Part shown: positions 15,452-24,806 of the stretch, piece by piece
How positions within the stretch are numbered: the first letter of the stretch is position 1
How the letters are laid out: every line of letters begins with the position of its first letter
Assembly: GCA_036268425.1 (NCBI GenBank)
Contig: DATAUE010000028.1
Span: 1 to 64,000 of the forward strand
DNA length: 64,000 nucleotides
Reading direction: 5' to 3'
Source of the DNA: DATARH01 sp036268425
GTDB lineage: Bacteria > Pseudomonadota > Alphaproteobacteria > ATCC43930 > CGMCC-115725
Position numbers and translations under genes: made by a program
The notes under the pieces: generated by a model
Seen by the model: the letters and a program-made list of their open reading frames with translations, nothing else
Database searches by the model: none
What the model was told of the DNA's origin: nothing

Positions 15452-16210
15452 GTGCACCACCACTACGACGTTAATCTCGACATCTTAGTCCCAGCGTACA
15501 ATACGGCGCTTCCGGCGTGGCAGATGCTTGAGGCGAACCACAGCCAGGATCAGGTTGCCGTGGTCAATCCTGCGAGCGGCCCCGGCGCTACCGCGAACCC
15601 GGACATGCTTGCCCAAGTGCAGGCGGCTCAAGCCTCCGGTATCTCCATCCTGGGTTACATTGATACCGATTACGGCGCGATCGATCCGGCCACGGTTAAA
15701 GCCCAGATCGATGCTTACAACGACTGGTACGGCGTTGACGGCATCTTCTTCGATCGCGTCGCCGGCGATCCCGCGCATCTCGCATATTACCAAGATCTCG
15801 TGAACGACGTTGCCGCAGTCACCCCAGGTAACGATGTTACCCTCAACGAGGGAGTTTATCCTGACCAGTCTTTTGTCGAAGGGCTGCACGCTGGCCACAA
15901 CATGCAGATCACGCATGTCGCCTTTGAAGGTTCCTATGATACTTATGTCAATACAGCCGTGCCGGCGTGGGTCGAGAACTCCAACACGACCTTTGCCGAT
16001 CTAGTCTACGCAGTCCCCACCGCGGCGGATATGCGCACGGTCGTGCAACTCGCGAGCGACCACAACAGCAGTTACGTCTACGCTACCCCGGACACCTTGC
16101 CGAATCCCTGGGACACGCTGGCGTCAAATAACGATGGGAGCGTCAATTATTGGTCGGACCTTGTAGATGCAGTGCATCCGCGGTCTCACCTATACCACAC
16201 GTCCACATGA
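15452..16210 (+). CDS. Spherulin-4-like (spherulation-specific family 4) protein
   Basis: The 252-residue protein matches the spherulin-4/glycoside-hydrolase-like TIM-barrel family. It has an early LVPAYN strand, VAVVNPASGPG, GYIDTDYGA and YGVDGIFFDR, with acidic residues at the barrel mouth. The family is found in slime-mould spherules, fungi and bacteria; related enzymes act on galactosaminogalactan-type polysaccharides, but the activity of this one is not known. There is no obvious signal peptide from the GTG start, which has an AAGGA eight bases upstream. Either it is cytosolic, or the true N-terminus is missing, since relatives are usually secreted. It lies alone downstream of tRNA-Arg. 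Confidence 0.82.
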   Translation: MHHHYDVNLDILVPAYNTALPAWQMLEANHSQDQVAVVNPASGPGATANPDMLAQVQAAQASGISILGYIDTDYGAIDPATVKAQIDAYNDWYGVDGIFFDRVAGDPAHLAYYQDLVNDVAAVTPGNDVTLNEGVYPDQSFVEGLHAGHNMQITHVAFEGSYDTYVNTAVPAWVENSNTTFADLVYAVPTAADMRTVVQLASDHNSSYVYATPDTLPNPWDTLASNNDGSVNYWSDLVDAVHPRSHLYHTST

Positions 16211-16472
16211 GGTCAGGGCGACCCATCTCACAGCATGCAGGTAACAAGGATTGCGCCGGGTGGCGGCACCGAGCCGGTAGATGCGGTCTGTATTTACAGC
16301 AATGGCGTTTGCGCCCGACACTTTTGCGTTGCTGAGTTCGCCGCATCGCTCAGAGTTTTGTCAAATCCATTGCAACCTTGATCCCGGTTCCCGGCGGCGG
16401 TCAGTTCGCGTTGCGCTTCACTGCGCGGGCCCTATTATCGCGGCATAACACGACGGAAGCTTGGAACGAATC

Positions 16473-17282
16473 ATGAAGGAAAACAGCATACGGCGCGCAG
16501 TGCGCGAAGGACGGGCGGCGCTGGGCACCGGGCTCAAGGAGTTCGCCTCACGCGGCGTGCCCTGGATCATCGAGGCAGCCGGCTTCGATTACTGCGCGAT
16601 CGACCACGAACACGGGGCGTTCGACATCCAAACGATCGCCAATTTGGCGAGCTGGTTCCAGGCCACGAATGTCTCGGCAATCGTGCGGCTCCACAAATCG
16701 TTCGCGCATCTCATCCCCGGCATCCTGGACCAGGGCATCATGGGTATCCAGGTGTCCGAGGTCGAAACCGCCGAAGAGGCTCGGGCGATCGTGCGCCTGG
16801 CTAAGTATCCGCCGCTCGGCAACCGGGGCATCTCCGGTCAGGGGCCGCACACGGGATACAAAAGCTACGGCCCCCGCCACGCCACCGAATACGCGCCGTG
16901 GGCTAACGAGAACATCATTCTATTCCCGTCGATCGAATCGCTCGAAGGCCTGGAGAACGTCGAGGCGATTGCGGCGGTCGAAGGGATCGACATGATCGCC
17001 TATGGGCACTCCGACCTGAGCGCGCAGCTTGGGGTTCATCTCGACCTCGAACACCCGAAATTCAAAGCGGCGGTGCGGCGGATCGCAGCGGCCTGCAATG
17101 CGCATGGCAAGCTCGCTCGGGGATCGGCAGAGACCGAGGCGCAAATCGAGGAATATTGGCAGCTTGGTTTCAAGGTGCTGAACCTGCCGGGAAACGATGT
17201 GAGCACATATCTCGACGGGATGAAGACGCGCGCGGCCCGTGCCCATGCGCGATTGAAATCGATCGGGGTGCCAACGCCCTGA
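16473..17282 (+). CDS. HpcH/HpaI-type aldolase family protein
   Basis: Class II HpaI-like aldolases split 2-keto-3-deoxy acids into pyruvate and an aldehyde. This 269-residue protein has the family pattern: an N-terminal GTGLKEFASRGVPWIIEAAGFDY, a DHEHGAFD loop with the base/metal residues, QVSEVETAEEA, the PPLGNRGISG phosphate/carboxylate-binding loop, and IES...AAVEGIDMIAYGHSDLSAQLG near the C-terminus. The ATG at 16473 has a GGAA eight bases upstream and replaces a TTG twelve bases earlier. The gene of unknown function 77 bp downstream, followed by a strong terminator, probably shares its transcript. The substrate cannot be assigned. Confidence 0.87.
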   Translation: MKENSIRRAVREGRAALGTGLKEFASRGVPWIIEAAGFDYCAIDHEHGAFDIQTIANLASWFQATNVSAIVRLHKSFAHLIPGILDQGIMGIQVSEVETAEEARAIVRLAKYPPLGNRGISGQGPHTGYKSYGPRHATEYAPWANENIILFPSIESLEGLENVEAIAAVEGIDMIAYGHSDLSAQLGVHLDLEHPKFKAAVRRIAAACNAHGKLARGSAETEAQIEEYWQLGFKVLNLPGNDVSTYLDGMKTRAARAHARLKSIGVPTP

Positions 17283-17359
17283 GGAGACGGTGGCGAAAGA
17301 CCTTATCGAGCAAATCATCTTCAAACTCGACGAGTTAGGCTGAACAAAAGGGACACGAC

Positions 17360-17944
17360 ATGGATCGAGGGTTGTTATTCAGCGAAGAAGAATGGCGGAT
17401 GCCGGTTGGACAAGCCGCCGGCGCAAAACGCTTCCCGATCGGGCAATCCGGTGCGGCCGTCGCCGTCTACCCGTATCATCACGCGGAACGCCCGCATGCC
17501 GGCGGCGGCCATTGGGGCATGCTGCTGGTTGATGGATTTCCCTTTATCGTCATGACCAGGCATATCTTCTTCACCACGCCGGAGAAGGTCGGCAACGAAG
17601 GGCCGGGCAAGAAATTCTATCACGTCCACTTACGGCCACAGCAGATCGTCACCAAGCCGTTCGAGCATCCGATACCGATCCCGGAGGTCGACGGCTGGAC
17701 CGAACTCGACTACCTCGTCAACGGGTTCAGCGATGCCCACTATCTGCGAGCGCTCCTCGCTATGGACGGTCATTACGATGTCGCAAAGTGCATAGATCAG
17801 CACGACGTCGATGAGATTGCGCGGGCCATTCGCGCTTATGTGCCATCCAAGGAGGGCCGAATCGCGGCGATCGCCCATGAAGCGCCGCCATACTGGCTCG
17901 AGGTGCTCGATAGCCATGCGCTTGCCGCCCCTCTGGCGGCCTGA
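17360..17944 (+). CDS. Conserved-looking protein of unknown function
   Basis: I do not recognise this 194-residue protein. It is soluble, with no signal peptide or membrane helix. Histidine-rich patches (YPYHHAERPHAGGGHWG; RHIFFTTP; FYHVHLRP) could bind metal, and the central part looks like a beta-rich fold. The second half is helical with DVDEIARAIRAYVPSKEGR. It follows the HpcH/HpaI aldolase gene in the same direction and is closed by an intrinsic terminator, so the two probably form an operon and a linked metabolic role is likely. Confidence 0.7.
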   Translation: MDRGLLFSEEEWRMPVGQAAGAKRFPIGQSGAAVAVYPYHHAERPHAGGGHWGMLLVDGFPFIVMTRHIFFTTPEKVGNEGPGKKFYHVHLRPQQIVTKPFEHPIPIPEVDGWTELDYLVNGFSDAHYLRALLAMDGHYDVAKCIDQHDVDEIARAIRAYVPSKEGRIAAIAHEAPPYWLEVLDSHALAAPLAA

Positions 17945-17973
17945 TATCGGCGTTTGATCGTTCAATCATGGGA

Positions 17974-18006
17974 AAGGCCGGCGGCACACACCGCCGGCCT
18001 TTTTTG
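17974..18006 (+). terminator. Strong Rho-independent terminator
   Basis: Arms aaggccggcgg (17974-17984) and ccgccggcctt (17991-18001) pair perfectly over 11 bp around cacaca, followed by a T-run to 18006. It closes the aldolase transcript. Confidence 0.93.
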
Positions 18007-18749
18007 TCACCGCAATCAACCACGCACTTGATTCTGGGAGCCGACAACGTCACCCGGTCAGGTGTGGTTATGGCCGAAACGACGGCGTGAGCCCCCATCG
18101 GGTGGCGAACGTGCTGTCACCACTTAACGTCCGACTGGCTGGAGTGGTGCCTTCCAAAGAGTTGGCAGTAACGCATCCGGTCGGGGCATTGGTAGGGCTC
18201 ATCCGGCACCGGAGTGTGTCCTCCGCTCGATTCTTCTCCGTTGGCTCGAAAACGGCAGTTGTCACTGGCAAAAGAAGCCTGGATTGACGTCAGGCCCCGA
18301 CGGTCAGCCCGGTGCACTTAAGACGTATTAATCTATAATTGTCATTCGCCATAATGCCCACAATTTGTCACCTCATTGCAACTTATTGGTCGATTAAAGA
18401 CTACCTCTAAAGAGGTATAAGACGGCGCCCACCCACGGATTTGCTCTCAATCATCGGCAATGACGGCGTCAGCCGTCGCTCCAAAAGGCGACGTCGGAAT
18501 TAACCAAGTTTAACTTATGTCGCAAAATTAACTTTAATTAATCCTTAGGACGGATGCGATAATGGTGTAGGAATGCTTGACGCTCTGTGCTCTTCCCAGG
18601 ATGGTGAAGCGATCTTTCCGGGGCAATATTAAGGACCGTGACTAACATTTTCGGGAGGTACTCTCGAACACTTGGGAAGTAGTGTCAAAAAAATGACTTT
18701 ATTAGTGGCCTTTGCTCGAACAACGATGTTCTTTTGAGGTAGAAGGGCA
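18007..18749. other. Long AT-rich intergenic region upstream of the LuxR-type regulator
   Basis: No supported gene is seen in 743 bases. From about 18320 the sequence is unusually AT-rich for the window. A perfect inverted repeat (tacctct-aa-agaggta, 18402-18417) and repeated ttaact/taattaa blocks near 18505-18545 look like regulatory sequence for the regulator that starts at 18750. Confidence 0.5.
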
Positions 18750-19607
18750 ATGACACAAGGACTTACGCACATTGGGAATGAGCATACAGATGGTGAGGCA
18801 GTCGTTGAGCCCCCGGGAAGAGAACCGAGAGCTGCGTTTTCCCGGTACTCCGGCCTACCTCACATGAAACCCGATCGTCATCCGGTTAGCACCATGGTGG
18901 TAGACAAGAATGCGCTTGTTGTGCATGGGCTAGTCCACTTACTGGCGGATACCAATTTTCATATTTCGGCGTCCGCTTCCTGCCTCATGGACTTGCCTGA
19001 ACCGGTTCCGGGCGACGCTGATCAGGTTCTATTACTTGGCCTCGGTAACGATACGGACACGTTGATTTCGGACTTGTCGCAGTGGAAGGCGACTCATAAG
19101 GCTGTGAGCGTCATTGTGTTGAGCGAACGCTTTAGGATCGATGAAGCCTTTACCGCGATGAAGGCGGGAGCAAGTTGCTACCTCGTAAAAGATCGGATTA
19201 GCCGTACCGTCCTCCTGCAATCCCTGGACTTAATCTTGCAGGGAACGCTGGTGCTCCCCGGACAATTTGCAAACGAGGTGACACAAGAGTTGATCCTTGA
19301 CGCACAGTCGCGGGTCACATCCGTCGATCCCAGGCTAATCACGGCATCCCGCACGATCGACCCGGCGCGTAAGGGTGGACCGCGGGGATTATCGGATAGG
19401 GAACGGTTGGTTCTGTCGCACCTGATGCGCGGTGCGTCCAACAAGCACATAGCCCTTTCGATCGGTATCGCCGAGGCTACGGTCAAGGTTTACGTAAAAA
19501 CGCTGCTCCGCAAAATCAAGGTTCAGAACCGAACACAGGCCGCGATGTGGGGCAGGGATGCTCAATCCCTAAGCGACATCGACAAGCAGGACATCGCAGG
19601 ACCCTGA
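18750..19607 (+). CDS. NarL/FixJ-family transcriptional regulator with degenerate receiver
   Basis: The 285-residue protein has an N-terminal extension of about 45 residues, a receiver-like domain (about 48-165) and a C-terminal LuxR HTH (about 210-270: LSDRERLVLSHLMRGASNKHIALSIGIAEATVKVYVKTLLRKIKVQNRTQAAMW). The receiver keeps the switch Ser (VIVLSE) and the conserved Lys (YLVKDR). However, the acidic pair is VDK and the phospho-acceptor position reads LLGLGND, without the usual Asp. Control by phosphotransfer is therefore unlikely; ligand or protein binding may replace it. No histidine kinase gene is adjacent. A long AT-rich leader region precedes it. Confidence 0.85.
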   Translation: MTQGLTHIGNEHTDGEAVVEPPGREPRAAFSRYSGLPHMKPDRHPVSTMVVDKNALVVHGLVHLLADTNFHISASASCLMDLPEPVPGDADQVLLLGLGNDTDTLISDLSQWKATHKAVSVIVLSERFRIDEAFTAMKAGASCYLVKDRISRTVLLQSLDLILQGTLVLPGQFANEVTQELILDAQSRVTSVDPRLITASRTIDPARKGGPRGLSDRERLVLSHLMRGASNKHIALSIGIAEATVKVYVKTLLRKIKVQNRTQAAMWGRDAQSLSDIDKQDIAGP

Positions 19608-19797
19608 CGGCCGAACCTTGATCGCTGTAAAAGCGTTGACGGCCACGGACGCCGCGTTCCACTGAACCAAACAGCCTTTTCACGGCACGTAGCAAGCGCC
19701 GTGGAAAGGCTGCCTCGATTCCCTTCGGTTGCGGGGCTCGGCCCGACAGGCATGTCGCGAGCTCTTCACCGCGTCGCGGAGTACGCTTTTCTGGCGT

Positions 19798-20100
19798 CTA
19801 TTGGATTCGATACGTGGAGTTGTGCGGGAACGACATAGCAGAACATGGCTGTTGCCGAGGCTGAGAGGCATCGCCAATCCAAAAGACTCGGATTTCTCTC
19901 TGTTGGGCCATTTCGGCGATCTCTGAAAGCCCATCTGGATTGAATGAAATCGTAGCGATTATGATCTCAAGTTCCTGATCTTTAACTATTGCCCGCGCGT
20001 CATCCAGCGTGTCGGCGGTAAGAACCGTATAACCGTAATCTTTCAGACGGGGTAATACTGCAGGGTTACTCCTGTGGTCGATCAGCAGAACTGAGCTCAT
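19798..20100 (-). CDS. Small receiver-like protein
   Basis: From the ATG at 20100, which has AGAGGGG upstream, the 100-residue product reads as a shortened CheY-like fold. It has SSVLLIDHRSNPAVLPRLKDYGYTVLTADTLDDARAIV, then LEIIIATISFNPDGLSEI and a REIRVFWIG strand. The first strand ends IDH instead of an acidic pair, and the phospho-Asp position is T or S, so it is probably not phosphorylated. The C-terminus ends early without the last strand and helix. It converges on the degenerate LuxR regulator 190 bp away and may be related to it by function or origin. Confidence 0.65.
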   Translation of the reverse strand: MSSVLLIDHRSNPAVLPRLKDYGYTVLTADTLDDARAIVKDQELEIIIATISFNPDGLSEIAEMAQQREIRVFWIGDASQPRQQPCSAMSFPHNSTYRIQ

Positions 20101-20595
20101 TTGCCCCTCTTTGAATGCTCTTTGCCACCCGCTGATTCTCATCAGTACCCGGTTGGAGCTTAAATTTCAATTCATCGACGTTAATAAAACGTTAAGACGG
20201 CAAAGTTTTTTGACAGCCGGTGACGCCTGACGGCGGCGCGGGGTAGCATTCATTTCCCTGGGCATCGCTTTTATTTGTCCGGCGGGTGCCATAACGCCAA
20301 ATGCCGGCCTGCGCGCCCTTCGGCTGTCCATAGGCGTCGGCCCCTCAATCGCGGCGCAAGTGGTCACCCAGCGGCCTCTTTTATCTCGATCTCCGTCCAT
20401 TCCTCGGGCAGGGACCTCATCTTCCCGTGGCCGGGAGAATGTCAAGACAACCACGGGATATGACCGCCAAACTTGATATCTCGCCGCCGGCGAGATCGCC
20501 ATGTCTATACTCAGGACCGAAGCACGCAGAAAACAGAGGCGTGCCTTTGAGCGGCGGCATGCGATGCCGGCCACCAAAAACGGGAGGGACATAGA
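20101..20595. other. Intergenic region between the receiver-like gene and the solute-binding protein gene
   Basis: No supported gene is seen in 495 bases. Two close direct repeats of acgttaa (near 20180-20195) lie in the AT-rich left part and could be regulator sites. The right part should contain the promoter of the substrate-binding protein gene. Confidence 0.4.
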
Positions 20596-22191
20596 ATGAA
20601 AGGCGGCAAAGGTATATTAATGGGGGCGATGCTCGCCTTGTTGCCCCTGCTGGCGAGCACCGCCGCTCACGCGCAAAAGCAGGGCGGCACGTTGCGCATC
20701 TTTCACCGCGACAGTCCCGCCAACATGTCGATCCACGAAGAGGGAACGATTTCGGTGGTGGCGCCGATGATGCCCATTTTCAACAACCTCGTTCTGTTCA
20801 ATCAGCACGAAAAGCAGAACCGTCTCGACGATATCGTCCCCGATCTCGCCGACAGCTGGAACTGGAGCGAGGACGGCAAAGATTTGACCTTCAAACTGCA
20901 TCAGGGCGTCAAATGGCATGATGGGAAGCCCTTCACTGCCGCCGACGTCAAATGCACCTGGGATCTTCTGCAGGGCAAGACCAAGGAAAAGCTGCGCCTC
21001 AACGCCCGCCAGGCATGGTGGGACAATCTCGACGAGGTCAGTGCGGACAATGATTATCAGGCAACCTTTCACCTGAAACGACCGCAGCCCGCGTTCCTCG
21101 CATTTCTCGCTTCGGGCTTCACGCCGGTCTATCCGTGCCACATCTCGCCGGGCCAGATGCGGCAGCATCCGATCGGCACCGGACCGTTCAAATTTGTCGA
21201 ATACAAGCCGAACCAGTCGATCAAGGTCGCCAGGAACACGGATTACTGGAAGAAGGGGCTACCCTATCTCGACGCGATCGAATGGACGATCATTCCGAAC
21301 CGCTCAACGCAGATGCTCGCCTTCGTCTCCGGCCAGTTCGACATGACCTTTCCCTATGAGGTCACCGTACCGAACATGAAGGACATCCAGAGCCAGATGC
21401 CCAATGCGGTTTGCGAGATCACGCCGACCAATTTCGCGCCCAACCTGTTGATGAATCGCAAGCCGCCGTTCGATAATCCGGAGCTGCGCAAGGCGGTGGC
21501 GATGACGATCGATCACAAGGCCTTTGTCGACATCCTCGGGCAGGGTAATGGCGATATCGGCACCGCCGTGCAGCCAGGGCCCGAGGGACAATGGGCAATG
21601 CCAAAGGAAATGCGCGAGAAGCTACCGGGCTACGCGTCCGATGTCGCGAAATCGCGTGAGGAAGCCCGCAAAATCATGCAGTCTCTCGGCTATGGCCCGG
21701 ACAAGCACCTCACCTTCAAGATCGCCGCGCGCAACCTGCCGGATTATCGCGACGCCGCCTCGCTGGTGATCGATCAGCTCAAGCAGATCTATATCGACGC
21801 CGAACTGGAACTGGTCGAAACCGCCAACTGGCTGCCGCGGCTGATCCGCTCGGATTTCGTCCTGGCGCAAAGCGTAGCGGGCGCCGGCATCGACGACCCG
21901 GACCAGACCTTCTATGAGAATTACGGCTGCAAATCGAACCGTAACTACACGCATTACTGCGATCCCGAGATCGAGAAGATGATCGACCAGCAGTCGATGG
22001 AGCGCGATCAAGACAAGCGCAAAAAGCTCGTTTGGGAGATCGACAGCAGATTGCAGCAGGCGGTGGTGCGGCCGATCGAATTCTACCTGCGCAAGGCGAC
22101 CTGTTGGCGCCCCGAGGTTAAGGGGCTGAACATCATGGTCAACAGCTCCTATAACGGCTGGCGCTTCGAGGAGGTGTGGCTCGACAGGTAG
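20596..22191 (+). CDS. Family 5 ABC-transporter substrate-binding protein (peptide/nickel type)
   Basis: The 531-residue protein has a Sec signal peptide of about 26 residues (hydrophobic LMGAMLALLPLLA, cleavage near AHAQ). The family 5 core follows: GGTLRIF, VVAPMMPIFNNL, PDLADSWNWSEDGKDLTFKLHQGVKWHDGKPFTAADV, IGTGPFKFVEY and MLAFVSGQFD. Such periplasmic proteins capture oligopeptides, sugars or other solutes for a Dpp/Opp-like permease. No permease or ATPase genes adjoin it, so it works with a remote transporter or serves another role. A GGGAGGGA precedes the ATG. Confidence 0.9.
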   Translation: MKGGKGILMGAMLALLPLLASTAAHAQKQGGTLRIFHRDSPANMSIHEEGTISVVAPMMPIFNNLVLFNQHEKQNRLDDIVPDLADSWNWSEDGKDLTFKLHQGVKWHDGKPFTAADVKCTWDLLQGKTKEKLRLNARQAWWDNLDEVSADNDYQATFHLKRPQPAFLAFLASGFTPVYPCHISPGQMRQHPIGTGPFKFVEYKPNQSIKVARNTDYWKKGLPYLDAIEWTIIPNRSTQMLAFVSGQFDMTFPYEVTVPNMKDIQSQMPNAVCEITPTNFAPNLLMNRKPPFDNPELRKAVAMTIDHKAFVDILGQGNGDIGTAVQPGPEGQWAMPKEMREKLPGYASDVAKSREEARKIMQSLGYGPDKHLTFKIAARNLPDYRDAASLVIDQLKQIYIDAELELVETANWLPRLIRSDFVLAQSVAGAGIDDPDQTFYENYGCKSNRNYTHYCDPEIEKMIDQQSMERDQDKRKKLVWEIDSRLQQAVVRPIEFYLRKATCWRPEVKGLNIMVNSSYNGWRFEEVWLDR

Positions 22192-22801
22192 CACAGAGCC
22201 GTTTCAGTTGCTGCTTGGGCGCCCAGCCCGAGAGCACGGTTCATTATCTCGGCACCGAGGTTGCTGATCCCCTAAGCATCTCGGACCAGTCGAATTCTGG
22301 TCTCGCGGTAGCGGCCCCGCCCCGGCAGGGCCGCTACCGGCAACTCGAACCGGATACTGGCGATACGTGGAATTGCCCTGGAGCGCCCTGACCGCGGGGA
22401 CGGTTTGAGCTGTCCGCACGGGCGGCCCAATCGTTTGCTCTGAGCATGCAAAGCGTGGCAGATACAAGCGAATCGCCGTTGCGATAACGCATCCGCTGGT
22501 TGCTCAAATACCCGCCAAAACCCTTGCTTTGCGGCGGCGGATTCGACACCTGCCGCTGCCAATCTGTATTTTTATGAGGAATCCCTTGGCATCACCGCAA
22601 ACGGCCCAAGGGCTCCTATCCCGGCCCGAAGGCTGATGAGGCAATCCTGAATGGTTGGAGGATGGACAACAAGGAGGGCAGGTTCTTTACCGCTGTGTTG
22701 CCAGCGCCGTGACGCGTAACTGAGCCGAGGGAGCCAGCGCCACTCCACGCTCCGATTGGCGCCCTCTTTATACCGGCGCTGCGGAATGCCGGAAGGCGAA
22801 G
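22192..22801. other. Intergenic region with a GC-rich hairpin
   Basis: No supported gene is seen in 610 bases. The only clear structure is the inverted repeat at 22306-22339. Short open frames on the minus strand show no motifs. Confidence 0.4.
22306..22339. repeat. 12-bp-arm inverted repeat downstream of the solute-binding protein gene
   Basis: cggtagcggccc (22306-22317) and gggccgctaccg (22328-22339) are perfect complements around a 10-base loop. There is no T-run, so if it ends transcription it does so without the classic signal; it may instead protect the mRNA 3' end. Confidence 0.5.
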
Positions 22802-23485
22802 ATGATGAATTCACAGTACACGGTCAGAAAGGCGAGCAAAATGCTCGGTCTCAATTTGCACGCGTGGGAAATACTGATGGTATTCTCCCTCGTAGCGGTC
22901 GCTGTCGCGGCCGTATTCGTCGTGGCTTTAACAAGAAAAGAAGCCTCAGAAATAAAGCGTGAGTATGATACGTACAAGCTCACCGTCGATGCGAAGGTGG
23001 CTGAAGCCAAAGTGGCAGGTATTAAAGCCGGAGAAACCGCCGGAGACGCTTTGGCACGTGCCGCTTCCTTAGAAAAAGAAGCTGCCAGACTAACGAAAGA
23101 GGCTGAAGAGGCTAAACTACAGACTGAGCACCTTAAATCTCAGGTAGCGTGGCGACACCTCTCCTCCGATCAACGACAAATAATCGTTGATAATTTATCC
23201 GGAAAAACCCTTGCAATACATTTCGACTATTCGCAAAACGATCCCGAAGCAATGCAATTTTCGGAGGACTTACTTAAGGCGATAAGGGATGCTGGGATAG
23301 TCGCATATACACATCCATTGGTGTCGCCTCCAGCTCCGCCGGGAGTCGTTATTTTTGGAACAGAAGATGATCCTGCATATCAGGCTCTGAAATCTGCCTT
23401 GGATCGCGCCAATGTTCAATTCAAACTGGCACCACGTAACGGACCGGTTCGACTTTCAATCGGCAGCAAACTTGCACCATTTTGA
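22802..23485 (+). CDS. Membrane-anchored coiled-coil protein
   Basis: This 227-residue protein of unknown function has one transmembrane helix near the N-terminus (about 23-45, WEILMVFSLVAVAVAAVFVVAL). A long alanine-, lysine- and glutamate-rich heptad region (about 48-118) is almost certainly a coiled coil. It is followed by WRHLSSDQRQIIVDNL and a C-terminal alpha/beta domain of about 100 residues (LAIHFDYSQNDPEAMQFSEDLLKAIRDAGI...PGVVIFG...YQALKSALDRANV). That domain resembles small domains found after coiled coils in other uncharacterised bacterial membrane proteins. Codon use is AT-richer than in the neighbours, and the gene stands alone, consistent with acquisition. The start could be either of two tandem ATGs. 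Confidence 0.75.
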   Translation: MMNSQYTVRKASKMLGLNLHAWEILMVFSLVAVAVAAVFVVALTRKEASEIKREYDTYKLTVDAKVAEAKVAGIKAGETAGDALARAASLEKEAARLTKEAEEAKLQTEHLKSQVAWRHLSSDQRQIIVDNLSGKTLAIHFDYSQNDPEAMQFSEDLLKAIRDAGIVAYTHPLVSPPAPPGVVIFGTEDDPAYQALKSALDRANVQFKLAPRNGPVRLSIGSKLAPF

Positions 23486-23761
23486 TTTTGAGGACAGCGC
23501 CATCGTCTGCTGCCAATCCTGGGCTGTCCTCGGGCAGCCGACGTTCGAGGAGAGGTGAATACCTGATCAGCCAGGTCGGTGAGTGTCTCTCGAGCGTTCA
23601 ATCCCATCGGCGCTCAGCAGCACCCAAGCCGGACTTCAACGCCGTTCCTCACCCGGCCGGGCTCGCATATCCGCCAGCCCGCCGGGATCATTCGTGAATG
23701 TCGAACTGCCAGTTTTCAAGCTATTCCATGATTGCGGCGCGGTCGAACCGATACCGTCACA

Positions 23762-24589
23762 CTACCATTTGTAGACTTTCTGCAACGTTCCTCCCATGAG
23801 CGCTGCCTTGTCATTCTCGGATAGGCGTTTGGTGTCGCGGAACGGCGCGACGCCCTGTTCATAGGTCAGCATGCCGATCGTCCGCGTCCAGTCGGTGCCC
23901 CACATGCAGCGATCCAGCCCAAACGCATCGATGACCCGCAGTACCGGCTCCCAGATATCGTCGTAGGGGAATTGTTGGTGGGACATCGTACAGGCACCGC
24001 TGATCTTCACCCTGACGTTCTTGTATTCCGCCAGGGCGAGCAGCTTGGGGAGATCGGCCCAAACGTCGGCGGGAACCGGCGGACGAGCAGGCTGCAGCAT
24101 GCCGAGATGGTCGATAACAATGACCGTATCAGGGTGCTGCCGGATGTGCGGCAACCCTTTGTCGAGGATGCCCCAGCACAGCAAATTCACCGGCAAACCG
24201 TGTTTGGCGGCGGCAGCGAACGCGCGTTTCAAACCGGGATGGTCGGCGTCCATCGGCAGCCCATCGCGCATGCGGATGCGAATGCCGCGGGCGCCCGGCT
24301 TTTTGGCCCATTCGGCGACCACGTCGTCGATCGCCGGGTCGGTTGCGTCCACCGGCGTCACAACCCGAAACTTGTCCGGATATTTGCTGTAGACTTCGAG
24401 CGCGTAGCTCGGATCGTATTCGTAGGCGCTGAACGACGAGACCATAATCGCACCGTCGACGCCGACACTGCCCATCGCGGCGACCATCTCTTCGCCTGAG
24501 GCGGAGTCGAGTCCGTGCGAGGGACTGGCCCACGGCCGGCCGGGATGATTGCGATCGAAGGGATGCACCTGAACGTCGATGACCGGCAT
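23762..24589 (-). CDS. Amidohydrolase family (TIM-barrel) protein
   Basis: The 275-residue protein belongs to the amidohydrolase-2 group that includes decarboxylases and lactonases of aromatic and sugar-acid breakdown. It has the N-terminal IDVQVHPFD (an HxH-like motif reduced to QVH), GVDGAIMVSS, the GARGIRIRM strand, VIDHLGM and a C-terminal WGTDWTRT with the catalytic Asp. The missing first His suggests changed or metal-poor chemistry. It diverges from the VOC gene on the right with a shared promoter region of about 215 bp. The substrate is unknown. Confidence 0.87.
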   Translation of the reverse strand: MPVIDVQVHPFDRNHPGRPWASPSHGLDSASGEEMVAAMGSVGVDGAIMVSSFSAYEYDPSYALEVYSKYPDKFRVVTPVDATDPAIDDVVAEWAKKPGARGIRIRMRDGLPMDADHPGLKRAFAAAAKHGLPVNLLCWGILDKGLPHIRQHPDTVIVIDHLGMLQPARPPVPADVWADLPKLLALAEYKNVRVKISGACTMSHQQFPYDDIWEPVLRVIDAFGLDRCMWGTDWTRTIGMLTYEQGVAPFRDTKRLSENDKAALMGGTLQKVYKW

Positions 24590-24806
24590 GGCCGTCCTCC
24601 TGCTTGTTCAAGCAATTGTCCGCCATCGTGACCGGTTTGCACAGAGTGATGAGCGCGGTGACGGGGGGAGCCGATGGGCGGCGGCAAATCGCGGCCGCAG
24701 AAACCCTCCGATCGGCAAAGTTTTTTCGTCTATGATCCGCCGTCCGGCAGACGGCTCCAGCCCCTGGTGCTTGCCGGCATCTGGCTCTGAGGAGGAGAAG
24801 AACGGA

